Assembly (NCBI GenBank): GCA_021604865.1 | Contig: BQJU01000022.1 | Coordinates: forward strand, 1 to 64,000 | Direction of reading: 5' to 3' | Source: Saprospiraceae bacterium | Lineage (GTDB): Bacteria > Bacteroidota > Bacteroidia > Chitinophagales > Saprospiraceae | Length of the DNA: 64,000 nucleotides | Part shown: positions 19,901 through 28,519 of the stretch, piece by piece | Layout: the number at the start of each line of letters is the position of its first letter | Position numbering within the stretch: position 1 is the first letter of the stretch | Notes under the pieces: model-generated | Databases searched by the model: none | Seen by the model: only the letters and a program-made list of their open reading frames with translations | What the model was told of the DNA's origin: nothing | Program-made: the position numbers and the translations under genes

Positions 19901-20050
19901 TTGAGCTTTACCAAACAGGCCCTGAGAAAGGAAAAAATCACCTTGTTTATAGGCATTGTTGGCCTCAGTGAATACCGTCGTTTCCTGTGCCATGATTGGT
20001 AACGAGAGAAGTACTGCAAAAAGCAGCGAAAAAAAGGGTTTTGTCATCAT
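16931..20050 (-). CDS. Exported tetratricopeptide-repeat protein
   Basis: A 1,039-residue protein with a signal peptide (MMTKPFF... ending PIMAQ) followed by about twenty-five TPR units covering almost the whole chain. Typical units are KAQTEFKKAIDLL, KAIEYYAQVPTAG, ALFQLGLTYQEIGQLNKAI and DALSAFN-like segments with the usual small/aromatic pattern. The protein is probably periplasmic and a scaffold for protein contacts. It is the first gene of a two-gene operon with the barrel protein at 15238-16878, a pairing I recall as common in Bacteroidota. Two ATG codons start the frame and either may be used. There is no enzymatic domain. Confidence 0.85.
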   Translation of the reverse strand: MMTKPFFSLLFAVLLSLPIMAQETTVFTEANNAYKQGDFFLSQGLFGKAQTEFKKAIDLLQPINEPQSALLLTKAEFNYAKCAVQLNSPDGEKLMLDFIRTHSPDPIANDALVEVANYYFNAGKYEKAIEYYAQVPTAGMSRDQKAEVRFRMGYSFFIQKEFAKAKSNFKEIANIENEFYYPTNYYLGLCYFFEGGYNEAIRHFRIAEKAKRYEPHIPYYLTQIYFAERRYEELIAYAEPRLSSRDIRQDKEIRQLIGQSYFELGNYDRALPYLEFYAERSGKLREEEFYQLGFTQYQTGNYQKAAQSFAELSGVDSEIGQSANYYLGDAFLRLGKKSSARSAFSNAKRMVYDSQIREEALFNYAKLSYELKDPREAITSLQTIGPESKYYLPSQQLMGEIFLSYRDYKQALEVIEALPNKTPQIQESYQKVAMYRGMQLMQSGDMAGAKLHFNKSLQFPVDPRTKALAIYWLGDIAHQEKQYDTSIRLVDQFLTLAKTLTGLPDESSIFTGNYLQGYNYLKKENYNTANRFFEETVNGIKRNRSFIASENIKDGVLGDATLRVGDGFFKRNQYNQAVTYYDEAIDKRYSGFIYAIYQKAIIEGLRGRTTEKILALDRIGREFPKSEYADEALFQLGLTYQEIGQLNKAIPPLKQVISDYKDNSDLVVQSLLQLGLISYNQGSLETAINYYKQVFSNNPTPGEANLALAALEEIYVDDLGRADEYFAFLETIPGYKVDNFAKDSINFKAAESQFENANYPRAIDAYTDYLRKFPNGRNTLIAYFHRGESYSVLRQYSQALADYEYVVNRGPSRYYLKSLEKAAIIAYNHSQDFSKSFALYSKLEGAADSEDMRFEAQLGALRSAYRIGNTEAVYNLAGKVSSNSSATQLQKSTANFYLGKVAFDRRDYSNALSAFNQVIANSDNEQTAEARYLKAQIYYQQRDLDQAQSLCINANKESSGYPYWVAKSVILLSDILAEKGDLYNARAALEALLENYKEDQELIQIAQQKLATINQQLNNASRLNSETEKGGRLELIDGN

Positions 20051-20210
20051 GGATGTAATATTGTTTTATCAGAAAGTTCGGACCAAAACGATTACTTGGA
20101 AAACAAGTTAACCATTAAAACCTTTTTGATCAATGTGTTATTGCAACGAATTTATAAAAATTTTAACAGAACTACCTGAAGGAATCGGCTAGGCAACTTC
20201 TAAAAATGCG

Positions 20211-20843
20211 CTAATTTTTTGCATTCTGTTGCAAGAGTTCAGCGGATTGAACCAGATGTGCACCTTTTTCTTGCATTTCGGCAATGGCTTTCTCAACATC
20301 TCCAGCGTTCAGATTTACGCCCCGGGTGCCATCAACAATGAGGTAGGCCTCAAAACCTAGTTCGATGGCGTCCAGCACGGTAAATTTAACGCAATAATCG
20401 GCGGCTAAACCCATAATGAAGACTTCTTTTACCTCTTTTTCTTTTAGAAAGTCTCCCAAACCAGTTGCTTTGCGATGGCCATTGTCGAAAAAGCCACTAT
20501 AACTGTCAACCTCAGGATCAGTTCCTTTCGGGAAGATTTTAGAAACTTTTGCGATATTTAATTCCTGGACAAACTCGGCGCCAAAACTTTCCTGAACACA
20601 ATGAATCGGCCATAATATTTGTTGTAAACCATTCAGGTCAATCACCTGACCGGGTTTGCGCCACGGATGATTGGCCGCAAAGCTACCGTGATTGGCCGGG
20701 TGCCAATCCTGCGTAGCAACTACCAGATCAAATACTTCCATTAGTTTGTTGGCTATAGGTACAACCTGATTTCCTTCTTCAACAGGAAGTGCGCCTAGGG
20801 GGCAAAAGTCGTTTTGTATATCTACTAAAATTAGTGCTTTCAT
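20211..20843 (-). CDS. pncA: Nicotinamidase / pyrazinamidase
   Basis: A 210-residue cysteine hydrolase of the isochorismatase fold that deamidates nicotinamide to nicotinate for NAD salvage. The catalytic triad is visible: Asp8 (LVDIQNDF), Lys in FPKGTD and Cys in GLAADYCVKFT. The metal-binding His residues are in TQDWHPANHGSF. I chose the ATG at 20843, four bases after the stop of the DUF389 gene; an in-frame TTG at 20858 would add five residues and overlap that gene. It is the last gene of a probable three-gene minus-strand operon (ABC ATPase, DUF389, pncA), although the three functions have no obvious link. Confidence 0.93.
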   Translation of the reverse strand: MKALILVDIQNDFCPLGALPVEEGNQVVPIANKLMEVFDLVVATQDWHPANHGSFAANHPWRKPGQVIDLNGLQQILWPIHCVQESFGAEFVQELNIAKVSKIFPKGTDPEVDSYSGFFDNGHRKATGLGDFLKEKEVKEVFIMGLAADYCVKFTVLDAIELGFEAYLIVDGTRGVNLNAGDVEKAIAEMQEKGAHLVQSAELLQQNAKN

Positions 20844-20847
20844 AAAT

Positions 20848-22335
20848 TTATCTTTCAATAATTTCCAGGGTATCCAGCTTAGCTCTTTGGGTATATAATT
20901 CGGTGAGCCGCTCCAGGTACCCTGGTGGTTTTCGTTTGCCTTTTTCCCAGTTAATAATCAGCAATGGGTGAGACTTTAGGGTTTGATCGCCATCAGTAAT
21001 TTGTTCTTTTGAGAAAAGTATAGAGGTAATCTCCTTGTATAATATTCTAACATCCTGATTGATACCTAGGATTAATACGGAGTCAGATTTTAGTTTGTCC
21101 AAACGAGCATCATGTTGTTTATTTACTTCAATTTGTCTTTCCTGGGTGATTAAAAGTGAATCCAGAATTTGATCCATCTGGCCGCTGAGTTTTCCCTGTA
21201 GTTGTCGATCGAAATTTTCCAATTCTATACTGAAGTCCGGAATAGCACGAAAGCGGGTATTTGTAATGAAATAGCTATCCCTCATGATTTGTTCGTAATG
21301 ATAAAAGGAATCTTTGGGAATGACCCGTTCCAGCATTTGCAAAACCAGCGTGCTGGAGTCTTTTGGTGATTTATTCAGCGAAAACATTTCCGAAAGACGG
21401 CTGCCAATGGTTGGTTTTTCCTGCCGACTAGCTTTGGGTTGAAAAAGCCGGTAAGAGATACAATCATTAGGGAAATAATTGCTAACAAAGCTATTGATAC
21501 TCTGTTTGTTCTGCAAACCTTTAATCACATTTCGCAAAATAAAACCACTAGGGATAATAATCAAGAGGCTGAAGAATAGAATGATGGTACGGGTACGCCT
21601 GGCTTCAGCGGCATTTACATAGGCCCTGTAGGGGAATTTGAGCAACCGAATGATCAAATAAGTGGTCAACGCAATGAAAAAGGAGTTGAGAAAAAACAGG
21701 TAAAAAGAATTCAATGCAATTTCGATCTGGCCATTCGCAATTCCAAAACCGGTAACACATAGCGGCGGCATAAGTGCAGTGGCAATAGCTACACCCGGAA
21801 TGGCATTGCTTTTATCTTTTCGGGTGGTGGAGATAATGCCTGCCAGGCCACCAAAGACAGCTACCAGCCCATCCAGGAATGTTGGCGCAGTTCTGGCATT
21901 AATTTCCTCTGTCAATTGCCCCAAAGGAGTAATCATAAAATATAATATACTCGTTGCCAGAGCAATCACGATGGCTATACCAAAGTGGCGCAGGGATAAA
22001 AAGAGTGTTTCCCGATCATTAATGCCAACACCCAACCCGATACCTAGAATAGGAGACATCAAGGGGGAAATAAGCATAGCTCCAATAATGACGGCAGGAG
22101 AGTTGAGGTCAAGGCCCAGAGAGGCAATCATAATAGAACACATTAACATCCAGGCATTGGCTCCCTGTATGCGCCTGTTATTATTGATAAAGATAACCGT
22201 TCCCTCGCGGTCCATGCCTTCCCGAAGGTCGAGCAAATGGCGAAACCATTCCCGGATGGCCACAAATAATTCTTTGGCCAGATCAGCAATTGATTGTTTG
22301 TGCGGCGAATTTTGAGGGTTCTTTGGTATAGCCAT
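20848..22335 (-). CDS. DUF389 (TIGR00341-type) membrane protein
   Basis: A 495-residue integral membrane protein. About six membrane segments lie between residues 60 and 270, with the conserved NSPAVIIGAMLISPLMSPILGIGLG and AIATALMPPLCVTGFG motifs that mark the DUF389 family. The C-terminal 220 residues are soluble, charged and probably coiled-coil. The function of DUF389 proteins is not established; they have been suggested to be transporters or channels. The gene starts 10 bases after the ABC ATPase gene and ends 4 bases before pncA, so all three are likely co-transcribed. Confidence 0.85.
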   Translation of the reverse strand: MAIPKNPQNSPHKQSIADLAKELFVAIREWFRHLLDLREGMDREGTVIFINNNRRIQGANAWMLMCSIMIASLGLDLNSPAVIIGAMLISPLMSPILGIGLGVGINDRETLFLSLRHFGIAIVIALATSILYFMITPLGQLTEEINARTAPTFLDGLVAVFGGLAGIISTTRKDKSNAIPGVAIATALMPPLCVTGFGIANGQIEIALNSFYLFFLNSFFIALTTYLIIRLLKFPYRAYVNAAEARRTRTIILFFSLLIIIPSGFILRNVIKGLQNKQSINSFVSNYFPNDCISYRLFQPKASRQEKPTIGSRLSEMFSLNKSPKDSSTLVLQMLERVIPKDSFYHYEQIMRDSYFITNTRFRAIPDFSIELENFDRQLQGKLSGQMDQILDSLLITQERQIEVNKQHDARLDKLKSDSVLILGINQDVRILYKEITSILFSKEQITDGDQTLKSHPLLIINWEKGKRKPPGYLERLTELYTQRAKLDTLEIIER

Positions 22336-22345
22336 TATCCAGACA

Positions 22346-22996
22346 TTAAATTAATCCGCCATCCTCCATTTCCAGGCGGCGATCACTCATCCCTGCTAAT
22401 TCTTCGTTGTGGGTAACAATAACAAAAGTCTGATTAAAATCTTTACGGAGATTAAAGATCAATTGGTGGAGTTCCTTGGATGATCCGGAATCGAGGTTTC
22501 CTGAAGGTTCATCGGCGAATACAATGGCAGGTTGATTCATTAGCGACCTGGCTACGGCTACCCGTTGCTGTTCACCTCCGGAAAGCTGGCCGGGTTTGTG
22601 TTGCAGTCGCTCTGACAAACCAAGATAGTCTAATAATTCTTTGGCTCTTTTTTCTGCGACACTCTCGGATTTTTTCTGAATGTAGGCAGGAATACACACA
22701 TTCTCCAGAGCCGTGAATTCGGGTAAGAGGTGGTGAAATTGAAAAACAAAACCGATGTTTTGGTTGCGGAAGGCCGCCAGCTTTTTTGGTGAAAGCTGGT
22801 TGACTACCTCATTATTGATTAATAATTGGCCGGTATCTGCCTGATCCAGGGTGCCTAAAATATGTAGCAAGGTACTTTTCCCCGCTCCTGATTTGCCAAC
22901 AATAGAGACGACTTCTCCGGCTTTTACATGTAGGTTCACACCTTTCAATACGTGTAGGCTCCCGTATGACTTATGAATATCAATTGCTTTAATCAC
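22346..22996 (-). CDS. LolD/MacB-type ABC transporter ATPase
   Basis: A 216-residue ABC ATPase with Walker [11 protein letters not shown]-loop FQFHHLL, signature [15 protein letters not shown], Walker B IVFADEP and the H-loop in VIVTHN. The sequence and length fit the LolD/FtsE/MacB group that powers lipoprotein release or export of small molecules. The start codon is GTG at 22996. The cognate FtsX-like permease is not beside it, so the partner must be encoded elsewhere. The gene leads the operon with DUF389 and pncA. Confidence 0.9.
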   Translation of the reverse strand: MIKAIDIHKSYGSLHVLKGVNLHVKAGEVVSIVGKSGAGKSTLLHILGTLDQADTGQLLINNEVVNQLSPKKLAAFRNQNIGFVFQFHHLLPEFTALENVCIPAYIQKKSESVAEKRAKELLDYLGLSERLQHKPGQLSGGEQQRVAVARSLMNQPAIVFADEPSGNLDSGSSKELHQLIFNLRKDFNQTFVIVTHNEELAGMSDRRLEMEDGGLI

Positions 22997-23087
22997 AGAC
23001 TTTTGCTTTTCGTTCCGGCAAATGTATGGCTTGCTTATTGAAAAGAGGATGCTTTGGCAAATAAATTTGGATCATCTGCCTAAATAA

Positions 23088-23130
23088 ATGAGTTCTGGCA
23101 AAACCAACCCGTGGCTTTACCAGAACTTAT
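23088..23130 (-). terminator. Hairpin after the symporter gene
   Basis: AGTTCTGG at 23091-23098 pairs with CCAGAACT at 23120-23127, extended by three A/U or G-U pairs, with a 21-base loop. It lies just past the stop of the minus-strand symporter gene, and the minus transcript continues into an A/U-rich stretch. Probable terminator. Confidence 0.6.
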
Positions 23131-23139
23131 CTTTCAAAT

Positions 23140-24822
23140 TTACCAGAAATAGCCAACGACCATTGCGGTAATGACTAAAAGGATGATGGCCAGGTACCGA
23201 TAATTTTGGTACCAAGGTAATGCGGCCAATTCTATGGTTTCTTTTTGGAATATTTCTTTTCTCCAGGTATAATTTTCCACCTTTTCTAAATCTGGCGCTT
23301 TGGTAGCAAGGCTAACCGCTATGTGCAGGGCACCACAAAATAAAAACAAGTAAAATGCCATAAAAAGAAAATGGATATCATTCACTGCGGGTGCTATGTC
23401 GTAAATATCAGAAAGCAATAAAAACATGGCCAACAAAAAACCCGTAATCAGGCTCACAAAAGCACCATTGGCATTGGCACGCTTCCAAAATAGCCCTAGT
23501 ATAAAGACGGATACTACCGGAGGACAAATAAAGGATAGAATAATTTGCAGGTATTCGAATAATGACCCCCACCGTTCAATCTGAGGCGCCCAAGCTGACG
23601 CTAATACGACCAAAACAAGGGTAGAAATCTGACCACTACGGACCAATTGTTGACTTGTCAGATTGGGTTTGATCTTCTGTACAAAATCCATGGTGATCAA
23701 GGTCGAGGCTGAATTAAAAGTTGCAGAAACACTCGACATCATAGCCGCCAGCAGCCCTGCCAGCACCAGACCAAGCAATCCGGTGGGTAACAATTTAAAC
23801 AACAGGACCGGATAGGTCATATTGGGACAATCGGCCAGATTGGTACAAATTTCACCAGAGGGTAGTGGATAATTCAAAAATGAAAGATCAAGACTGGAAT
23901 ACAGAATAATGGCAATGGTGCCTGGTAAGACCATAATAAAGATTACGGGAAGTTTTAATAATCCCGCAAACAAAGCACCCCAGCGGCCGTGGTTTAAATC
24001 CCGGGCCCCCAATATTCTTTGTACCATAAACTGGTTGTTGGCCCAGAAATAAAAACCCAAAATAGGCACACCAACCAAAAGCCCGGCCCATGACATAAAT
24101 TCATCGCCCAATGGCCTGACCAGGCTTAGAGTCTGTTCGGCATTAAGGGCTATCTCACCAGCAGCATGTTTTTTATCCAGTCCGGTAATCATGCCTTCCC
24201 AGCCTCCCACTTCCTGGAAAGCATAAATAGTGAGGATAATTGAACCAACAATCAGCAGGATAGCCTGGATCACTTCGGTTTGTATGACTGAGTTTAAGCC
24301 TCCAGGAATGGTATATGCAGCCGCAGCAAAGGCCAGAATGATAACGATGGTCGAGGTATCCAACTCCGGGAAGATGATTTTGAGAATGATGTTGCCAACA
24401 TATAAGGCAGCTGCTGTATCAATAATCACATTGCCAATGATGGTGATAAAAGAAAAATAATACCTGGACCTGCTGTCATATCTGCGTTCCAGAAATTCGG
24501 GCATCGTATAAACCCTGGACTGTAGATAAAATGGAAGAAAAAAGATGGCAAAAAAGATGAGCACAACGACCGCAAACCATTCGTAGTTATACACATGGGT
24601 ATTGGTCTCGTAGGCACTACTGGCTAATCCAACCAATGTGGAACTGGAAATATTTGCAGCAAAAAGAGAGATACCTACAATAGGCCAGGTCATATTTCTG
24701 CCAGCCAGGAAGTATTCTTCCGAATTTTTACGTTTTGCGTGGTAAAGGCCATAGGCAATAATGAGTACACCGTAGGTAATCATAATGCCAATATCAATGG
24801 CATTGAGTTGGAAGGTTTCCAT
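23140..24822 (-). CDS. Sodium:solute symporter (SSS family)
   Basis: A 560-residue polytopic membrane protein with 13-14 hydrophobic segments. It starts IDIGIMITYGVLIIAYGLYHAKR and carries the SSS hallmarks EEYFLAGRNMTWPIVGISLFAANISSS and GLLAAMMSSVSATFNSASTLITMDF, with conserved small and Ser/Thr residues around the sodium site. SGLT-like members import sugars, but substrate cannot be read from sequence. A large extracytoplasmic loop contains two Cys (GEICTNLADCPN). The upstream 200 bases form a structured ORF-free region that ends in a strong hairpin only 40 bases before the ATG, which could control this gene by attenuation. Confidence 0.9.
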   Translation of the reverse strand: METFQLNAIDIGIMITYGVLIIAYGLYHAKRKNSEEYFLAGRNMTWPIVGISLFAANISSSTLVGLASSAYETNTHVYNYEWFAVVVLIFFAIFFLPFYLQSRVYTMPEFLERRYDSRSRYYFSFITIIGNVIIDTAAALYVGNIILKIIFPELDTSTIVIILAFAAAAYTIPGGLNSVIQTEVIQAILLIVGSIILTIYAFQEVGGWEGMITGLDKKHAAGEIALNAEQTLSLVRPLGDEFMSWAGLLVGVPILGFYFWANNQFMVQRILGARDLNHGRWGALFAGLLKLPVIFIMVLPGTIAIILYSSLDLSFLNYPLPSGEICTNLADCPNMTYPVLLFKLLPTGLLGLVLAGLLAAMMSSVSATFNSASTLITMDFVQKIKPNLTSQQLVRSGQISTLVLVVLASAWAPQIERWGSLFEYLQIILSFICPPVVSVFILGLFWKRANANGAFVSLITGFLLAMFLLLSDIYDIAPAVNDIHFLFMAFYLFLFCGALHIAVSLATKAPDLEKVENYTWRKEIFQKETIELAALPWYQNYRYLAIILLVITAMVVGYFW

Positions 24823-24861
24823 AAGTTGGTTTAGTTAATTTTTTACACTTGACTTCAAGGT

Positions 24862-24901
24862 AAAAAAAAAGAGCGAAGTCAAAAAGAATTGCTTCGCTCT
24901 T
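24862..24901 (-). terminator. Strong intrinsic terminator 40 bases upstream of the symporter
   Basis: AGAGCGAAG and its complement CTTCGCTCT enclose about 13 bases on the minus transcript (arms 24892-24900 and 24870-24878), followed by nine U residues from the A-run at 24862-24870. The orientation is the same as that of the symporter gene, so it either ends an RNA made upstream or acts as an attenuator. Confidence 0.85.
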
Positions 24902-25008
24902 ATAAGAAATCACCCGACTGTTATTATGAAGGATTAAAAAAACCCTCAAAATAAATCCTTAATTATGGAGGTCCGATTAGGAATGATAATATGCCACTCG
25001 GACCATAA
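24862..25008 (-). ncRNA. Candidate small RNA or attenuator leader
   Basis: No protein gene lies between the secDF terminator (25193-25226) and the hairpin at 24862-24901, yet the stretch looks like a transcript. TAACTTTG (minus strand, 25021-25014) fits the -7 consensus and predicts a start near 25007. The RNA would hold a GGTCCGA/TCGGACC stem with a loop of about 21 bases (24969-25004), an AAGGATT/AATCCTT stem (24928-24961) and the terminator hairpin, about 145 nt in all. A -33 box is not clear. It could be an independent sRNA or the regulated leader of the symporter mRNA. I recognise no known RNA family. Confidence 0.45.
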
Positions 25009-25013
25009 TGCTT

Positions 25014-25021
25014 CAAAGTTA
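25014..25021 (-). promoter_or_regulatory. -7 box TAACTTTG for the candidate RNA
   Basis: The minus strand reads TAACTTTG, an exact match to TAnnTTTG. A TTG lies 15 bases upstream, shorter than the usual spacing, so support is moderate. Confidence 0.4.
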
Positions 25022-25192
25022 GCCAATAATCAACAGCAATTGAAGCTTTTGTTAAGAAAACCTTAACTATTGCCAAAATAAAGCAATTTTTATTTTACGT
25101 CAAAATTTTTCCTCAAAGAAAATTTCATGTTTTGTTATATAATGAAAACAATAGTCGGTATGAAAAGTTGGATTGCCAAATAAACGCAAATA

Positions 25193-25226
25193 AAAAAGCC
25201 CCTCTTCGGTGACCAAAGAGGGGCTA
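25193..25226 (-). terminator. Intrinsic terminator of secDF
   Basis: A 10-bp perfect stem (AGCCCCTCTT at 25197-25206 and AAGAGGGGCT at 25216-25225) with a 9-base loop. A plus-strand A-run precedes it, giving a U-tract on the minus transcript. It lies 28 bases past the secDF stop. Confidence 0.93.
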
Positions 25227-25253
25227 TATCTTGCGTTGAGCAAATTTTCTTTT

Positions 25254-28200
25254 TTACTTCACTTTTGCTGCGCGCGAAAAGCTTTTTGTACTACTTTCTT
25301 TTGCTTTTGGCTTCAGATCTCCGGTGAGATCCGACATGACCGGTGTAGCGATAAAGATAGAAGAGTAGGTACCTACAATGATACCGATCATCAAGGCAAA
25401 GGCAAAACCTTTGATACTAGAACCACCAAACGCAAACAGAACGGACACCACAAACAATGTTGTCAAAGAGGTGATTACGGTCCGGCTGACGGTACTATTG
25501 ATGGCTGAGTTGATGATATCTTCTTTATTGTCCTTAGAGTAATTGTTCAGGTATTCCCGAATCCTGTCAAATACAATCACGGTATCGTTAATGGAATAAC
25601 CAATCACTGTCAGGATTGCTGCAATAAAGGCCTGGTCAATTTCCATGGTAAAAGGTAGAATACCGTGTCCTAAGGAGAATATCCCCAAGGTAATCAAGGT
25701 ATCGTGGAAAAGTGCAGCAACTGCACCCATAGAATATTGCCATTTGCTAAAGCGAATAAATATGTAAAGGAAGATCAGCAGCAGGGCAAAAATAGCGGCA
25801 TAGAAAGAACTTTCCTTAATATCATCGGCGATTGTTGGGCCTACCCGGCTGGAACTGGTCACGTGAGTACCTTTTCCATCAGCATTTTTGAAATGATTTA
25901 AGGTCAAATCGCCACCAACAACGGATTTTACGCCTTCGAACAATCTCTCCATTACCCGATCAGCAGGTACAAAACCAACTTCTTCCTCATCGGCATCGAT
26001 CAGATAGTCGGTTACTACATTATAGGTATTGTAGGAATCTACGGCTTTGACAATCGGTGCATTACCTTCAAATGTGGTTGTCAGTGCATTTCTCAAGGTG
26101 GCAGCATCTACAGCTTTATCCTTGTCAAAAGTGACATTGTAGGAATAGCCACCTTTAAAATCCACACCCAGTTCAAATCCTCTGGTAATGAAAGAACCTA
26201 TTCCCAGGATAATAATTGTACCTGAGATCATGTAGGCTACTCTGCGTTTACCCAACCAATCGATTTTAACGTTGGCAAAAAGATTTTTAGAAGGAGCGGT
26301 GGAGAAGCTAATGCTTCTTCCTTTGCTGGTCCACCAATCAATCATTAGGCGGCCCACCAAAACAGCAGTAAATAAAGACGAAAGGATACCAATAATCAAA
26401 ACAACAGCGAATCCTTTGATTGGACCAAGCCCAAAATAAGCAAGGACCATGGCTGTCAAAATGGTGGTTACGTTGGCATCTATGATGGCCGAATAGGAAT
26501 TTTTAAATCCATCCGTAATCGAAATCAACAATGACTTGCCTTCCCTCAATTCTTCCCTGATTCGTTCATAAATGATTACGTTGGCATCCACCGCCATACC
26601 AATGGTCAGTACGATACCTGCAATACCTGGTAGGGTCAGTACCGTACCATAAGAAGCAAGTGCACCAAAGATGAAAAACAGGTTGAGGAACAGGGCAATA
26701 ATAGATACGATACCCGCACCGCCATAATAGAAGATCATAAACGCAAGTACAATCCCGAATCCAATGACCAGGGCAGTGATACTGCGGTCAATGTTCTCCT
26801 GTCCTAAAGAAGGACCTACTAAAGATTCTTGAAGGATTTCGGTTTTTGCCGGAAGGCGTCCAATCTGGAGGATACTTGCCAGGTCATTCGCTTCCTGCAT
26901 GGTGTAACTACCCGTAATTTGAGAATCACCAGAAGGGATTGGGTTAATTACTCGTGGAGCCGATACTACCTGATTATCCAGTACAATGGCAATTTCACGG
27001 TTGTTATCCTGAGATGCTTCGGTAGTCAGTCGATTCCAGATTTTTGCACCGGTATTGTCCATTTTCAGGGAAACCGCAATAGCATTGGTCTGTGGATCAG
27101 GTGACGCACCTGCATCGGTTACATTTTCGCCAGATAGCGGGGCTTTACCGTCGCGTTCGGCTTTCAAAGCATACAACTCGTATTTACCGGTAGATTCCTT
27201 GGTCTCAGGATTTTTTACAGGGTCTTTCGACCACATAAAGATCACATCACTTGGAAACAAACGGACAATATCTTCACGCTCCAGGTAACTCATGACCAGA
27301 TCCCGCTTGTTTTTATCCGTTTCTCCCATAACAGCAAGGCCTAAGGCACCTGTTGTATTTAGTGAAAAGACATCAAAAAGCGGACCTTGTGTCAGCTGGT
27401 TATTATCATAGATTGTATCGATACTGGCAATCTGATCAGTTAAAGGATTACCCAGTGAATCAGTTGCATAGACCGTGTCAATGCTAGCGATAGTTCTTTC
27501 AATATCTCCACCACCTTCCGTCTGGATCAACTTTTTGTTGGCTTCCGCAAAACCCTGAGATATCGCTGCATCAGAAATGCGGTAGACTTTCCAAAATTCG
27601 AGTTCGGCAGCAGCCTGCAAAAAGTTACGGGCACGCTCCGGGTTGTCGATACCAGGAAGTTCTACAATAATCAGATCACGTTCTTCATCCAGAGATACAT
27701 TCGGTTGGGTTACCCCCAATTTGTCAATCCGTTGCTTCAGCAGGTTAAAGGTTAACTTTACTGTTTCATCAGCTTTTGCACGAAGAATATTAATGACTTG
27801 TCCGTTAGAAGTCTCGTAGTTGATTTCATCTCTCAGGCCCTCATTCCGTTGGAAGATAGGCGCCATTAGTTTGCCGTCAGAAACTTCCTGCCAAGCATCG
27901 GCAAAAAGTGTTACGTAATCAGCTTGAGCATTTTTTTGAGCTTTGGATGCTTTATTTATCGCTTCTAAAAAAGTTGGATCTTTGCTGTCGTCGGCCAGGG
28001 CCCTAATGAAATCCCTCAAATTTACCTGCAACACTACGCTCATCCCCCCTTTGAGGTCAAGTCCAAGCGCCAATTGCCGGGATTTAAGTTCTTGATAAGT
28101 ATACGTTTTTAATAAAGGTATCTTAAATACCTCTTCCGTGGACATTGAGTCCAGGTACTCAGTTCTCTTCGATTTGAAGATACTGTCTCTCTCTAGTTCG

Positions 28201-28343
28201 TCCCCAATCTGATCAGACGTCGACTTCGCGTAATCATCTGCTGCGTTTTCTACCTTTTGTGTCGGTAGAATAAACAGGTATTGCACGAGTGTCACAATTG
28301 TCATGACCACAAGGAAGAACTTTACAACTCCTTTTCCTTGCAT
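25254..28343 (-). CDS. secDF: Protein translocase subunit SecDF (fusion)
   Basis: A 1,029-residue fusion of SecD and SecF, the usual form in Bacteroidota. The protein uses the proton-motive force to help SecYEG move proteins across the inner membrane. The SecD part has an N-terminal membrane helix, the DLKGGMSVVLQV motif near residue 95, a long periplasmic P1 region and five further helices with GIVLTIGMAVDANVIIYERIREEL. The SecF part begins near residue 680 and has ELGVDFKGGYSYNV and GYSINDTVIVFDRIREYL. The length agrees with a complete fusion. The gene is monocistronic with its own terminator. Confidence 0.96.
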   Translation of the reverse strand: MQGKGVVKFFLVVMTIVTLVQYLFILPTQKVENAADDYAKSTSDQIGDELERDSIFKSKRTEYLDSMSTEEVFKIPLLKTYTYQELKSRQLALGLDLKGGMSVVLQVNLRDFIRALADDSKDPTFLEAINKASKAQKNAQADYVTLFADAWQEVSDGKLMAPIFQRNEGLRDEINYETSNGQVINILRAKADETVKLTFNLLKQRIDKLGVTQPNVSLDEERDLIIVELPGIDNPERARNFLQAAAELEFWKVYRISDAAISQGFAEANKKLIQTEGGGDIERTIASIDTVYATDSLGNPLTDQIASIDTIYDNNQLTQGPLFDVFSLNTTGALGLAVMGETDKNKRDLVMSYLEREDIVRLFPSDVIFMWSKDPVKNPETKESTGKYELYALKAERDGKAPLSGENVTDAGASPDPQTNAIAVSLKMDNTGAKIWNRLTTEASQDNNREIAIVLDNQVVSAPRVINPIPSGDSQITGSYTMQEANDLASILQIGRLPAKTEILQESLVGPSLGQENIDRSITALVIGFGIVLAFMIFYYGGAGIVSIIALFLNLFFIFGALASYGTVLTLPGIAGIVLTIGMAVDANVIIYERIREELREGKSLLISITDGFKNSYSAIIDANVTTILTAMVLAYFGLGPIKGFAVVLIIGILSSLFTAVLVGRLMIDWWTSKGRSISFSTAPSKNLFANVKIDWLGKRRVAYMISGTIIILGIGSFITRGFELGVDFKGGYSYNVTFDKDKAVDAATLRNALTTTFEGNAPIVKAVDSYNTYNVVTDYLIDADEEEVGFVPADRVMERLFEGVKSVVGGDLTLNHFKNADGKGTHVTSSSRVGPTIADDIKESSFYAAIFALLLIFLYIFIRFSKWQYSMGAVAALFHDTLITLGIFSLGHGILPFTMEIDQAFIAAILTVIGYSINDTVIVFDRIREYLNNYSKDNKEDIINSAINSTVSRTVITSLTTLFVVSVLFAFGGSSIKGFAFALMIGIIVGTYSSIFIATPVMSDLTGDLKPKAKESSTKSFSRAAKVK

Positions 28344-28519
28344 AACTTAGAAAATTTAAACTTTTTTAGAATAAAAGCGGTAAAAAAAAATTAGTTATAG
28401 TGAAGAAGGAAGCATCCAAACTGACCCCCCTCACAGAAAAACTCCGCAAATATACGCCTTTTGCCAAACTTTCTGCCTTTTGGCCCAAAAGTGTTGAGAT
28501 TTTTTAGATGTGTCCGTAG

